This document shows positions 27,801-35,235 of a DNA stretch of 35,685 nucleotides, piece by piece (the first letter of the stretch is position 1; each line of letters opens with the position of its first letter). Under the pieces are notes generated by a model. That model had not been told where the DNA came from. It saw only the letters and a list, made by a program, of their open reading frames with translations, and ran no database searches. The translations under genes were made by a program, and so were the position numbers. The stretch comes from Kordia sp. Lineage in GTDB: Bacteria > Bacteroidota > Bacteroidia > Flavobacteriales > Flavobacteriaceae. The stretch is taken from assembly GCA_002733415.1 (NCBI GenBank), contig NVVR01000030.1, positions 1-35,685 on the forward strand, written 5' to 3'.

Positions 27801-30800
27801 ACTACTTAAAGGATACTGAATTTGTCCACTACCGGTAACAAATGCCATGCTATCACCAACAGGATCTATGCTTACTGACAGATTATTTAATGATCCAAAT
27901 TTTACACTTGAAACATCTATTTCTATTTCAATAGTAGTTCCGCATATATCTCCCACATGTATTCCTTCTAATGTTGCTTGCATACCTGATGGTTGTGGTT
28001 CTACAAAAAGTCCGTATGTACTAAACCCACAGGTAAAATCGCCAAAATTGGCTGGATATGCAGTGCATTCATAACCTGAGTAAACCGTAATGTAATCAGG
28101 TATACAATCAGTGTATTTCCCTATAATCGTTAGGTCTCTGGCAGAAGAACCTGTTAGTTGTCCCAATTGATAAATATCACCTGTTAACGGAATTTCTTGT
28201 CCTGTAGCGTCATCAATCACTTGTATTATTTGTGTAGTCCCTGAAGGGTTTTTAATATGAATCCATGCATTGTCAGCATTGATATTAGATGAATTTGTAT
28301 TCACTTTAAAATCCCAAGAAATTGTTTCAGTAAGACCTAGTAATATAGGATTATCAGAAGATAGTACTAATGATGGTGGATTAAATTTTATTCTATCTGG
28401 ATTGGTTGCCTCTAACAAGCCAGAATCTCCTCCTCCTAAAAAGCTCCCTTTTGAAAAATTAAATTTCCAAGTTAAATCTTCATAGGTATTAATTGGTACG
28501 TCACAATTAGGCGCTAAATCCATTGACAACTTTCCTTTAAATCCATCGTCAGAGAAATTTATAGAACCTCCATTTGCTACATAATGTTGCTCTAAATCAA
28601 AAGTATATAAATTACCCACTACTTGACTCGGACTGATATCCGTAACTGTTTCTGAAATACTTGAATTTGTTTTTTTGGTTCTCCAAATTTTCAACACTAC
28701 ATTTGAGATATCATAATTATCAGGAATCTCTACGGTGGCAGATTTTATATGCGCCCAATTTCTATATTCTGATGGAAATAAATTCCCTCCGTTATAATTT
28801 GAACAACAATCTCCAATACTTAAGTAAAAATATTGATTTACTGTTTTTGAGCAACTCGTCACCGAAAAATAATTTCTTGAAGAATTTAAAAAACTATATC
28901 CTATTAAGGTAAAGTTATCATCGTAATAACCACATTGATACTTATCATTTGTTCCTGGGTTTACAATATTACTAGTATAAAACTCATTTGTAGATTTCAG
29001 TTGCTCTATGTTTCCTCCTAGGTTTGTGGTAACCTCGTAATTTGTGTACAGGGTTACTGTATCCCCTGATTCATATACAAAACCAGAAAATGATGCACAG
29101 CTTGACGCCAAAGTACTAGGGCTAATGTCATAGGTAAACGTTTTATCATCACCAGAGACTACAGAAGTCACTGGGACTATAGCACAGGTTATACTTGATG
29201 CCGAACTAGCATCATAAACAACTAAAGAAGCGCTAATTGGAGTTAAATAGGTTCCTTTTTCAATATTTTGAGAAGCATAACTATAAGCCCAGTCCGTATT
29301 GGCAGGAGTGGTATAAATTGTTCCTTGAAAAGTACCTTGAATAGAATCCCCTAGCATAACCCTATTCTCTTTTACCACTGAAAAATCAAGAGAGCCACTA
29401 GAATCGGGCAAACCATTTTGGTCATTATCTGGGGAACCAAAGCTTGTTCGTTTAAAGCTAAAACTATCAAAATTCATTCCTTCACATCCAACTCCACTAT
29501 TACAGTGTAAATCTAATGTTTCAGTTGTATTACAAATAAAAGGAACTTCAAAACTACAACTAGAGCTAGTTATATAGCTTATATTCATTGTAATATTTAC
29601 TGGTCCAGATACAGCTCCCGTCATTCCACAATCACCGGTAACATCCAGGTTAAACGCAGCTTTTGTAATATTAAACCCGGATGGTAAAGGTAAATCATAA
29701 TATGCAGTCACTTGATTGGCTCCTGTATCATAGTTGATAGAAGAAGCAGTCCACAAAACATTATGATAAAAATCTAAATTACTATAGGCTAAGCCAGCTT
29801 GTAAATCAAAAACTACTTTATATTGCGCCCCAGTATCTTCTGGCAAATCATTTGAAAATGAAGACACAGTAAATGAAAGTTCTTTTGTTTCGCCATCATT
29901 AATATTTGTAGGTGTTTCAGAGAAAATAGACATAATAGTTTCATTTTCATTCTGTCCTGTTCCTGACTTAGAATAATTACTATTATCACAAACATCTTTA
30001 TATGCTAAATCATATCTCCAACCTTTTACATAATCTCCATTACATACATTTATATTACAATGGTATGTTTTAAACGAAACTAATATTTGATCACCAGAAT
30101 CTAAATCTGGGAAATCAAGTATTACACGGCCTATTGGACTACCTCCTAAACAAGAATAATCTCCATTCGTATCTGTTACATATGTTGTCGTAGGTGTAAT
30201 TGCTATTGAACTTCCTCCATTAAGTTGATAAGTAATGTTAGCTTCATCAATACGGGAAAAAATATTTTGATTATAACTAGAACCTAAAGACTTATAAATA
30301 TCCAACTGAACTACATCAGCTTTTCCTTGACCATTATTTGTTAAAGTAATAGTATGTGAGCTAGATTCGGAATCGCCAAAGCAAGATGATAATTCACTAG
30401 TTGTAGATACTCCTATATTTGGTGTTTTAAGTGATAAACTTACATGCCCAAAAGAATTAGAACTTACTATCTGACTACCAGAACATTCCCATAAATTTGT
30501 AATTGTAGAAGTAACTGTTGCATTGTCACATCCTGATCCTGATATAGATTGTGTAATTGTAATACTCTCATTGGTGTCAAAATAATTGTCATTATTTCCT
30601 ACGCCTGTAAAATCAGCCCCTGACAAGGTTATTATAGCTCCTACACCATCTAAACTACCAATATTAACTGAAGTTACGTCTATACCTGATGCATGAACAT
30701 CATTAATTTTAAATGTGGCTACCCTTCCGTTTCCTGCATTTACAATAGTAATATCTCTTGTAAATGAATCTCCTGAATTTAAATTTTTACTTGTAGGACT

Positions 30801-31346
30801 GATACTTGTAATACTCAAAACAGGATAATATAAATTATATGCATTTGATAAACCATTGGTCGATCCTCCATCATAACTTAATGTTACATCATTTCTAAAC
30901 ACATTACCAGCATCTTGAAAAACTATTGCATCCATATTTGCTGTAATATTAATTGAGAATTGCATTGTTTGACTCACAGAAAGGTCATCAGCTGATAAAA
31001 TAATAGATGAAAGGTTTGTAATATTTTGTTCTGATATATTAAAACTACTCTGCTCACTTAAACTGGACGAAACATATTCTATACCTGTAGGTAAAACAAT
31101 TGTTATTGAATTGTTAACCAAAGTTCCAGTATGAATATTCAATATTTGTATATCAACTTGTTGACTTGCATCACATACATTTACACCTGTTGGGTTTGTT
31201 ATTAAAATTTGAGCTTCTTGACCAAGAACTTGTATATGTAATCCTAAACAAATGAAAAGTGTTAATTGAATCTTTAATAACAACATATAATTAAATCTCC
31301 AGTTAATTAATCGTTTATTATTTGAGCATTGTACTTCTTTTCTCAT
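24837..31346 (-). CDS. Giant T9SS-secreted surface protein with FG-GAP repeats and ASPIC/UnbV domain
   Basis: 2169 residues. Two starts are possible: the ATG at 31346, or Met21 at 31286, which gives a cleaner signal peptide (MLLLKIQLTLFICLGLHIQV, cleavage after LGQ). Residues ~50-1260 are Cys- and Ser-rich DUF11-like beta-sandwich repeats. Seven FG-GAP/VCBS repeats of about 52 residues (~1272-1635) carry calcium-type loops such as GDYNNDGYDDLF and ADYDNDGYLDLF. An ASPIC/UnbV domain follows (~1640-1715, FGLGDATVVDSLVVDWPSG), then an SdrD_B-like segment (ISYIDENSNCIYDTGD), DUF11 repeats, a DUF7619-like segment (IDPNDKLVYPEG) and a type A T9SS sorting domain (~2090-2169). Probably a cell-surface adhesin or glycan-binding protein. 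It has its own terminator and lies between two MITE copies. Confidence 0.87.
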   Translation of the reverse strand: MRKEVQCSNNKRLINWRFNYMLLLKIQLTLFICLGLHIQVLGQEAQILITNPTGVNVCDASQQVDIQILNIHTGTLVNNSITIVLPTGIEYVSSSLSEQSSFNISEQNITNLSSIILSADDLSVSQTMQFSINITANMDAIVFQDAGNVFRNDVTLSYDGGSTNGLSNAYNLYYPVLSITSISPTSKNLNSGDSFTRDITIVNAGNGRVATFKINDVHASGIDVTSVNIGSLDGVGAIITLSGADFTGVGNNDNYFDTNESITITQSISGSGCDNATVTSTITNLWECSGSQIVSSNSFGHVSLSLKTPNIGVSTTSELSSCFGDSESSSHTITLTNNGQGKADVVQLDIYKSLGSSYNQNIFSRIDEANITYQLNGGSSIAITPTTTYVTDTNGDYSCLGGSPIGRVILDFPDLDSGDQILVSFKTYHCNINVCNGDYVKGWRYDLAYKDVCDNSNYSKSGTGQNENETIMSIFSETPTNINDGETKELSFTVSSFSNDLPEDTGAQYKVVFDLQAGLAYSNLDFYHNVLWTASSINYDTGANQVTAYYDLPLPSGFNITKAAFNLDVTGDCGMTGAVSGPVNITMNISYITSSSCSFEVPFICNTTETLDLHCNSGVGCEGMNFDSFSFKRTSFGSPDNDQNGLPDSSGSLDFSVVKENRVMLGDSIQGTFQGTIYTTPANTDWAYSYASQNIEKGTYLTPISASLVVYDASSASSITCAIVPVTSVVSGDDKTFTYDISPSTLASSCASFSGFVYESGDTVTLYTNYEVTTNLGGNIEQLKSTNEFYTSNIVNPGTNDKYQCGYYDDNFTLIGYSFLNSSRNYFSVTSCSKTVNQYFYLSIGDCCSNYNGGNLFPSEYRNWAHIKSATVEIPDNYDISNVVLKIWRTKKTNSSISETVTDISPSQVVGNLYTFDLEQHYVANGGSINFSDDGFKGKLSMDLAPNCDVPINTYEDLTWKFNFSKGSFLGGGDSGLLEATNPDRIKFNPPSLVLSSDNPILLGLTETISWDFKVNTNSSNINADNAWIHIKNPSGTTQIIQVIDDATGQEIPLTGDIYQLGQLTGSSARDLTIIGKYTDCIPDYITVYSGYECTAYPANFGDFTCGFSTYGLFVEPQPSGMQATLEGIHVGDICGTTIEIEIDVSSVKFGSLNNLSVSIDPVGDSMAFVTGSGQIQYPLSSSYLTISDPVLDGSNNYVYTIADIESTISANGLPGVLDLSNNHFKLKFNMEVDSSFEGGDHALVSVSSESMCEESNTIINLAFDPTIGFIMASSSGLTIDVTDSWSASWGDYNNDGYDDLFITTYDDTQPNILYENNGDETFTKISTGDIVNDTAKSLGATWGDYDNDGDLDLFVANNAGSNNFFYKNNGDTTFTKITSGDIVEYGVYCNSAAWADYDNDGYLDLFVTEYFSTNTNHLFHNNGDGTFTRVENSPVVTDAGHSIGAAWADYNNDGLVDLFVPNTNNEANWLYKNIGNGQFVKVNENVLSTPSKSVGCSWGDYNNDGYMDLFVANSGDSNNALYKNNTDGTFTEIITGDIVNDKGNSHGSTWIDIDNDGYLDLYVTNDQDENNFLYKNNGDGSFTRTENDLTEIGGDSYGTAISDYDNDGDNDIFIANHGSTNNFFFENTRGQCDNFLGLKFVGTNSNKSAIGAKIRVKANIYGQDIWQKQEILSRSGGQNSSKLLFGLGDATVVDSLVVDWPSGYRKIFTNVSASVNYDTYVEDNGTHISGISYIDENSNCIYDTGDVLLKNTKLTIAPDDKTTYTNSNGEYSFYMNTGTYTITAESPLYYTQFCPSSQEAHTATVTAIGETIPDKDFGFVADGSISDLSVSMSTTVLRKNFENDYIVTYKNIGNNAATGNRVTINLANDIDFVSSDVLWTNQTGQTAYWDIATIEAQEIVTFTVTIKVTIDTTIGDNATNSISITSNTADTNMANNTHNDTSIIVGAIDPNDKLVYPEGALPLGDPITYKIRFQNMGNYPAESIVVYDTLSSNLDISSLNKMETSHEARFTILDKNVLKWDFPHIDLQDVEHNEPDSHGYIQFEIFPKKNLNVNTNITNSATIIFDYYQITPTNITNIIVNPYRGDGQLFIYPQPTKNNIIVEYESMMDEIVHMEFYNLLGELLLRFDDTVSQGWNKFNYNISNLSPGIYIIAVRSGNKTTSKKIIKL
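26480..27500 (-). repeat. Seven tandem FG-GAP-encoding repeats (~156-159 bp period)
   Basis: The word encoding DYxNDGxxDLF recurs on the + strand near 27461, 27302, 27146, 26989, 26832, 26676 and 26522, a spacing of about 156-159 bp. The copies are diverged at DNA level but keep the calcium-binding DxDxDG-like loop. Such arrays can change copy number by recombination. Confidence 0.85.
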
Positions 31347-31437
31347 AAGTCAATAATTTTAGATTATGGATTATAGGTTCAAATGTTAAGCCAACGATGT
31401 AAATAGCTGATTTACAAATACTTAGGTGTTTTTTATT

Positions 31438-31470
31438 AAATATAAATTCCAATTATTGGAATTTATATTT
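31438..31470. repeat. 33-bp perfect palindrome upstream of the giant gene
   Basis: Two 16-base arms (AAATATAAATTCCAAT and its complement) meet at a single central T. A T run follows on the + strand only. It could be a + strand terminator, a protein-binding site or a hairpin in a long leader of the giant gene. It lies 92 bp upstream of the ATG at 31346. Confidence 0.75.
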
Positions 31471-31591
31471 ATTTTTTGAAAAATAAAAGGGATTTATTTA
31501 TTGCTGTAAATAAATTATTATAATAATATTAAAATGATTAGAAAGTTGCCCTGTTGTAGATTTAGAGGATAATAACTTCTATATTTTTTAA

Positions 31592-31827
31592 CACTATCAT
31601 CTAAAAGTTTTAAGTAAAACTAAATTTATTGTCAGATTGAACTTGTCGAAATCCATAAATGGTTAGTTTCTATTAAACTTCGACATCCCGATAGCTATCG
31701 GGACAGTTTGAAAACTGTTTTTATTGGGAGAAATTAAGTTTTTTATTTTTAAAACGACGAAACACTATTACATAATGAATTTACCTAATATGGATCAATA
31801 TAATTAATGAACTTTCGGATGATAGTG
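31592..31827. mobile_element. MITE-like element, copy 2 (236 bp, 9-bp target duplication)
   Basis: The ends CACTATCATCTAAAAGTT (31592-31609) and the complement of CACTATCATCCGAAAGTT (31810-31827) match at 16 of 18 bases. The 9-bp word ATTTTTTAA flanks both sides (31583-31591 and 31828-31836). The reverse complement aligns with copy 1 across almost the whole length, roughly four bases in five by eye. The extra length is in the internal family B hairpin, which here includes the 16-bp palindrome CCCGATAGCTATCGGG (31687-31702). Confidence 0.9.
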
Positions 31828-31968
31828 ATTTTTTAATTAAGATCACTTGAAAAGATTGGTATTAAATATACTTAGATAATGACTTTCTCTTTCTTTATCA
31901 TTTGTTCAAATTCATGCTTTTATTTTTTCATGATTATGATTAAAAATCACAATATGTTGAGTGATTTT

Positions 31969-32064
31969 GTCAGTTCGAGTGTTCCGATTTTTCATCGGAA
32001 TGTATATAGAACGCAAAAATTTATTCTCGATACATTTTTAGTGTCTCAAAACACTCGAATTGAC
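31969..32064. repeat. Family A palindromic repeat, copy 3 (complete, 96 bp)
   Basis: The ends GTCAGTTCGAGTGTT (31969-31983) and the complement AACACTCGAATTGAC (32050-32064) form a 15-bp inverted repeat with one mismatch. Inside lies a second nested pair, TGTATATAGAA and TTCTCGATACA, plus a small hairpin CCGAT-TTTTC-ATCGG. This is the fullest copy and defines the layout of the family. Confidence 0.82.
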
Positions 32065-32174
32065 GTTCTTTTTTAATAATGATTCCTTTTAGAAAAAAGT
32101 ATGAGTTTGCCCTGATAATAAACGACTATGTTTAGCCTACAAACAATTAAATTTGTATCACAATTTTTTCCTGT

Positions 32175-34058
32175 TTAATTATTTCTACTTAATTCTCGCC
32201 AAGTACCATTACCCATGGAAATAAGCGTCAAAGAACCATTAGTAATAGAAGTATAGCCATTTACTAGCCGTATATAACCACTATTAATAACATTAGCATT
32301 AGCATCATTAAACAAAAGTGTAATTATGGTGCCTTTTGGAAAATGATTTGCAGTTTGATGATTAATCCTAACAGTAGTATTTGTTCCATTTATTTCAAAA
32401 ACATTTCCTGCTTCTGGTAAAACTAAAAAACCTGTAACATCTGTTGATATAGATGTCATACTTGTCGTTAATGTACCTGTTATTATTCCTCCAGCCTCAG
32501 AAATAGGAGCTGCCTCTATTTGAACTGTAGTAACTCCAAAAACCAATGTCGGTGTAGTAATATATATTTCAAGTGGAGTTGAGGAATTTGAATTTACTAT
32601 ATGAAATTTTGGTGCATACGAAGTGGTTCGATCCACTATGCTTCTCATCCCAATCATATGCCACTCAGAATCTCCAGGATGGTAACCACCTGTTACTATT
32701 CCCGCTGGTGCTCTACAAATGGTCGTTACAGCATTAGGCTTATCCGTTTTGATATATGCACCAAAATTAACCAGATCATATTTGGCTGGAAGTAAAATTG
32801 AAGGCAAATATTTAAATGAAGGTCTTAAATAACCATCAATTCCTGCTGGTATAGTTAATTTCGCAACTTGATAACCAGGTAATATTTCTGGTGATAGTGA
32901 CTCAACAGTAATTCCAGTAGCAGAAATGTCCCAATATGGTATCGTGTGACCTTCTATACCATTGAAACAAGAATTTAAGAATAAATTATTATGTGAATTT
33001 TTAAAATCGATAGATTTATCACTTTTTATATCAATATAATTATCTCCATTGTCTATGGTCAATCCACCTGTACTTCTCCCTGAAATTTCAGTTCCATAAG
33101 TGTCTGTATTTAATTGTATTAAAGGAACATCCGCTGATTGAGTAACTCCTTCTATTCTAAGATTATCCCCAATAATCTGACCAGATTCGATAACTATATG
33201 ACCATAATTAGTACTATATGATTCAAATATAAATGATTTAAAAACATTGTTATTCCCCCCTAAAACACGCAAACAATAATCAAAGCCATCACCAGATATT
33301 GCACCATGAAAAAAGGAATTAGAATTTACAAAGGATGTTGCATCCTGCTCCAATAAAATACCTGTTTTAGCATATCTAATCCTTAAATCATAAAATGAAC
33401 AGTAGCTTATGCCTCCAGCATTTTTTGCCTCTAGCCTTAAAGCTGGTCCGTCAGTAAAACCAAAAATTAAAACTCGTTCCAAAACAATACTTTCAATCAG
33501 TATTCCATCAGCCACGATTTCCACGCCACCTGCTGCTCCTTCATTATCAGTGTCATAGACTACTAAGTCTTTCAAGCCGGAATTTTGTCCTACAATTCTT
33601 ATGGCAACTTGTGTACTCGAATTTTTAATTATTGTCCCATTATAAGGAGTTTCTAGCGAAGTTGCCCCACGCCCTTCTCCTTCTATCATGACTCCTGCTG
33701 GTATTAAAAGTGTCTGACTAATACTATATATTCCTACGGGCATAGTAACTTTGGCGCCAGTTAATTCTGCAGCATCTATAGCACTTTGAATTGCAATATA
33801 ATCATCGGCAGTACCATTTCCAATTGCTCCAAAATTTTTGACATTTATAGATTGTGAAATCAAGGATAAACTGAGAGAATCTGAACTTGTATCTTCATTA
33901 TAGTTACCTTGACTATAGGAGTTTTCATTTGAATTATCTTGATTATAGGGGGGGGTATTATAGTTACCTTGACCATTGGAGTTTCCATTTGAATTACCTT
34001 GTGCAAATGAAGCTGACATTGCAACAAAAACCATAAAGGTGTAAATTGTGTTTTTCAT
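32175..34058 (-). CDS. Secreted pectate-lyase-like beta-helix protein
   Basis: 627 residues. Residues 1-19 are a signal peptide with cleavage after SFA. Residues ~20-60 are a low-complexity Asn/Gly/Gln stretch encoded partly by a 60-bp tandem repeat. From ~70 a Pectate_lyase_3 start (INVKNFGAIGNGTADDYIAIQSAIDAA, 71-97) leads into a right-handed beta-helix (~100-350) with Asn-rich turns. The C-terminal ~250 residues are beta-rich without a family I recognise. No T9SS sorting domain is visible. It may bind or cleave surface glycans, or be structural; catalytic residues cannot be assigned. A run of eight C lies in codons 35-37 (33948-33955). It sits near a polysaccharide locus. Confidence 0.8.
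   Translation of the reverse strand: MKNTIYTFMVFVAMSASFAQGNSNGNSNGQGNYNTPPYNQDNSNENSYSQGNYNEDTSSDSLSLSLISQSINVKNFGAIGNGTADDYIAIQSAIDAAELTGAKVTMPVGIYSISQTLLIPAGVMIEGEGRGATSLETPYNGTIIKNSSTQVAIRIVGQNSGLKDLVVYDTDNEGAAGGVEIVADGILIESIVLERVLIFGFTDGPALRLEAKNAGGISYCSFYDLRIRYAKTGILLEQDATSFVNSNSFFHGAISGDGFDYCLRVLGGNNNVFKSFIFESYSTNYGHIVIESGQIIGDNLRIEGVTQSADVPLIQLNTDTYGTEISGRSTGGLTIDNGDNYIDIKSDKSIDFKNSHNNLFLNSCFNGIEGHTIPYWDISATGITVESLSPEILPGYQVAKLTIPAGIDGYLRPSFKYLPSILLPAKYDLVNFGAYIKTDKPNAVTTICRAPAGIVTGGYHPGDSEWHMIGMRSIVDRTTSYAPKFHIVNSNSSTPLEIYITTPTLVFGVTTVQIEAAPISEAGGIITGTLTTSMTSISTDVTGFLVLPEAGNVFEINGTNTTVRINHQTANHFPKGTIITLLFNDANANVINSGYIRLVNGYTSITNGSLTLISMGNGTWRELSRNN
33901..34008 (-). repeat. Imperfect 60-bp tandem repeat in the low-complexity N-terminus
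   Basis: TAGTTACCTTGA starts at 33901 and again at 33961, followed in both by GGAGTTT-type and CATTTGAATTA words. The protein copies read QGNYN...NSN. The eight-G tract (33948-33955, + strand) lies within the first unit. Confidence 0.75.
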
Positions 34059-34594
34059 AATTATTAAAGTTAAGGCAGCAATTATGTTTAATTAACTAGC
34101 CATGTTAAAAATCAACATATTACTTTGTATGAAATATAGTTACTTTGTAGATCAAATCTCAAGACTGCAAGATTTTGAAAGTACCATCAGTTTGAATTTT
34201 ACACTGTTCAAAAAGTTGGAGGGTTTCATAAAACTACAAAAAATAAACGAACAAATTCACAAAACACTCATAAGCAAGCGGTTGTGTTTTTTTTTGGGTA
34301 ACAAAACTTAATAAAACAAAACATAGTTATAAAGACATATGTTTATAATAGCATAAGGTATTTGAAAGAAAATAGCTATCACCAATACTATTTATAGTGC
34401 CCATAATTTTATATTCAAAAGCATATAAATAATTGCTTTTACACTTCAACAAAGAGTATTAAACATAAACACTTAATGCCATTGAAAAAAAATATTTTAA
34501 ACACCAAAATTATTAACTACCTGATAACATCAAGCTCAATTATTAGGCGGTTAAGTTGTAATAGTTTTTTCATCAGGAAATTAAAACCCGTATT
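34059..34594. other. Divergent intergenic region, nothing recognised
   Basis: 536 bp between the divergently oriented beta-helix gene (-) and the surface-protein remnant (+). It must hold their promoters, but no exact Bacteroidetes promoter match was found. A 69-codon frame at 34102-34311 shows no signal peptide, motif or supporting context, so it is not called. Confidence 0.5.
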
Positions 34595-34919
34595 ATGAAG
34601 ACAAAAGAACTATATCATTTTTTAATCTTATTTTTTTGCACATCTGTTCTATTTGCTCAATTACCATGTATTAGTACCACAATAAATGGAAGTGGTTCAA
34701 GTTTAGATCTTCACTGGGTTGGTGATTTAGAAGATGGTGGAAGTGGAGATTGGACAAGCCAGTGTTCATGGAGAGTAGAGGGGGGTAAATGCTTCTGAAA
34801 TCCCTGCACAAGTACCAAGGCCAAAAGATAATGTTTACTTTGTAGACGCTTCTTTTACAGCAGGGCTACGAACTATTATTGTGGATTCTGACGCATTTTG
34901 TGCTAGTTTAAATATGTAA
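34595..34919 (+). pseudogene. Frameshifted, truncated surface-protein gene (N-terminal remnant)
   Basis: The ATG at 34595 opens a frame with a good signal peptide (hydrophobic LILFFCTSVLFA). It continues with GDLEDGGSGDWTSQCSWRVEGG, a pattern typical of the start of large secreted Flavobacteriia proteins, and stops at 34798. Removing one G from the six-G run at 34780-34785 lets translation continue in the next frame: VNASEIPAQVPRPKDNVYFV and IIVDSDAFCASLNM, the expected DNVYF and VD..A.C segments of that type. A TAA at 34917 then ends it after about 108 codons. The original gene was probably far longer. A frameshift in the assembly cannot be excluded, but the second stop would remain. Confidence 0.7.
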
Positions 34920-35235
34920 AGTGAGAACTGATAAATTGGAGGGGTACAGACCAATAATTAAGGGTTATGATACAACATAAATAGATAGTAATAATGATTA
35001 AACTTTAAGGCATTTCACACAATGATACATCAAATGAAATCATGTATAAAAAACTTATTCATGGGCGAGTGATTTTAATATTAATTTGATGTTTTAACGA
35101 ATTTTGTTTTAGAATTAATCACTTACAAAGTAAAAATACGATACTCAATAATCTAATGACTAGGATGGTTGACAGTGATAAGATTAATCAGCGTCAAACT
35201 ATGTGTAGCTAACTGCAGGCTTCTATTAATATAAT
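34920..35235. other. Intergenic remnant region
   Basis: 316 bp between the pseudogene and the polymerase gene. All frames carry frequent stops. It may be decayed sequence of the pseudogene, but no further recognisable segment was found. A CGAGTGATTTT word near 35070 matches part of family A only. Confidence 0.45.

Larger units (their letters stand above)
31347..32174. other. Repeat-rich intergenic region
   Basis: 828 bp with no credible gene. It contains a 33-bp perfect palindrome (31438-31470), MITE copy 2 (31592-31827) and the family A element (31969-32064). The upstream signals of the giant gene must lie in the first ~245 bp, but no exact TTTG-N19-TAnnTTTG match was found. A 65-codon + strand frame at 31879-32076 runs through the family A repeat and is not called. 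Confidence 0.65.

Noticed and set aside
24697..31591. A composite transposon made of the two MITE copies plus the giant gene
   Set aside because: Each copy has its own, different, perfect 9-bp duplication. That shows two independent insertions rather than one unit that moved as a whole.
34102..34311. A 69-codon frame between the beta-helix gene and the pseudogene
   Set aside because: It has no signal peptide, motif or supporting context; its length is not surprising in AT-rich spacer DNA.
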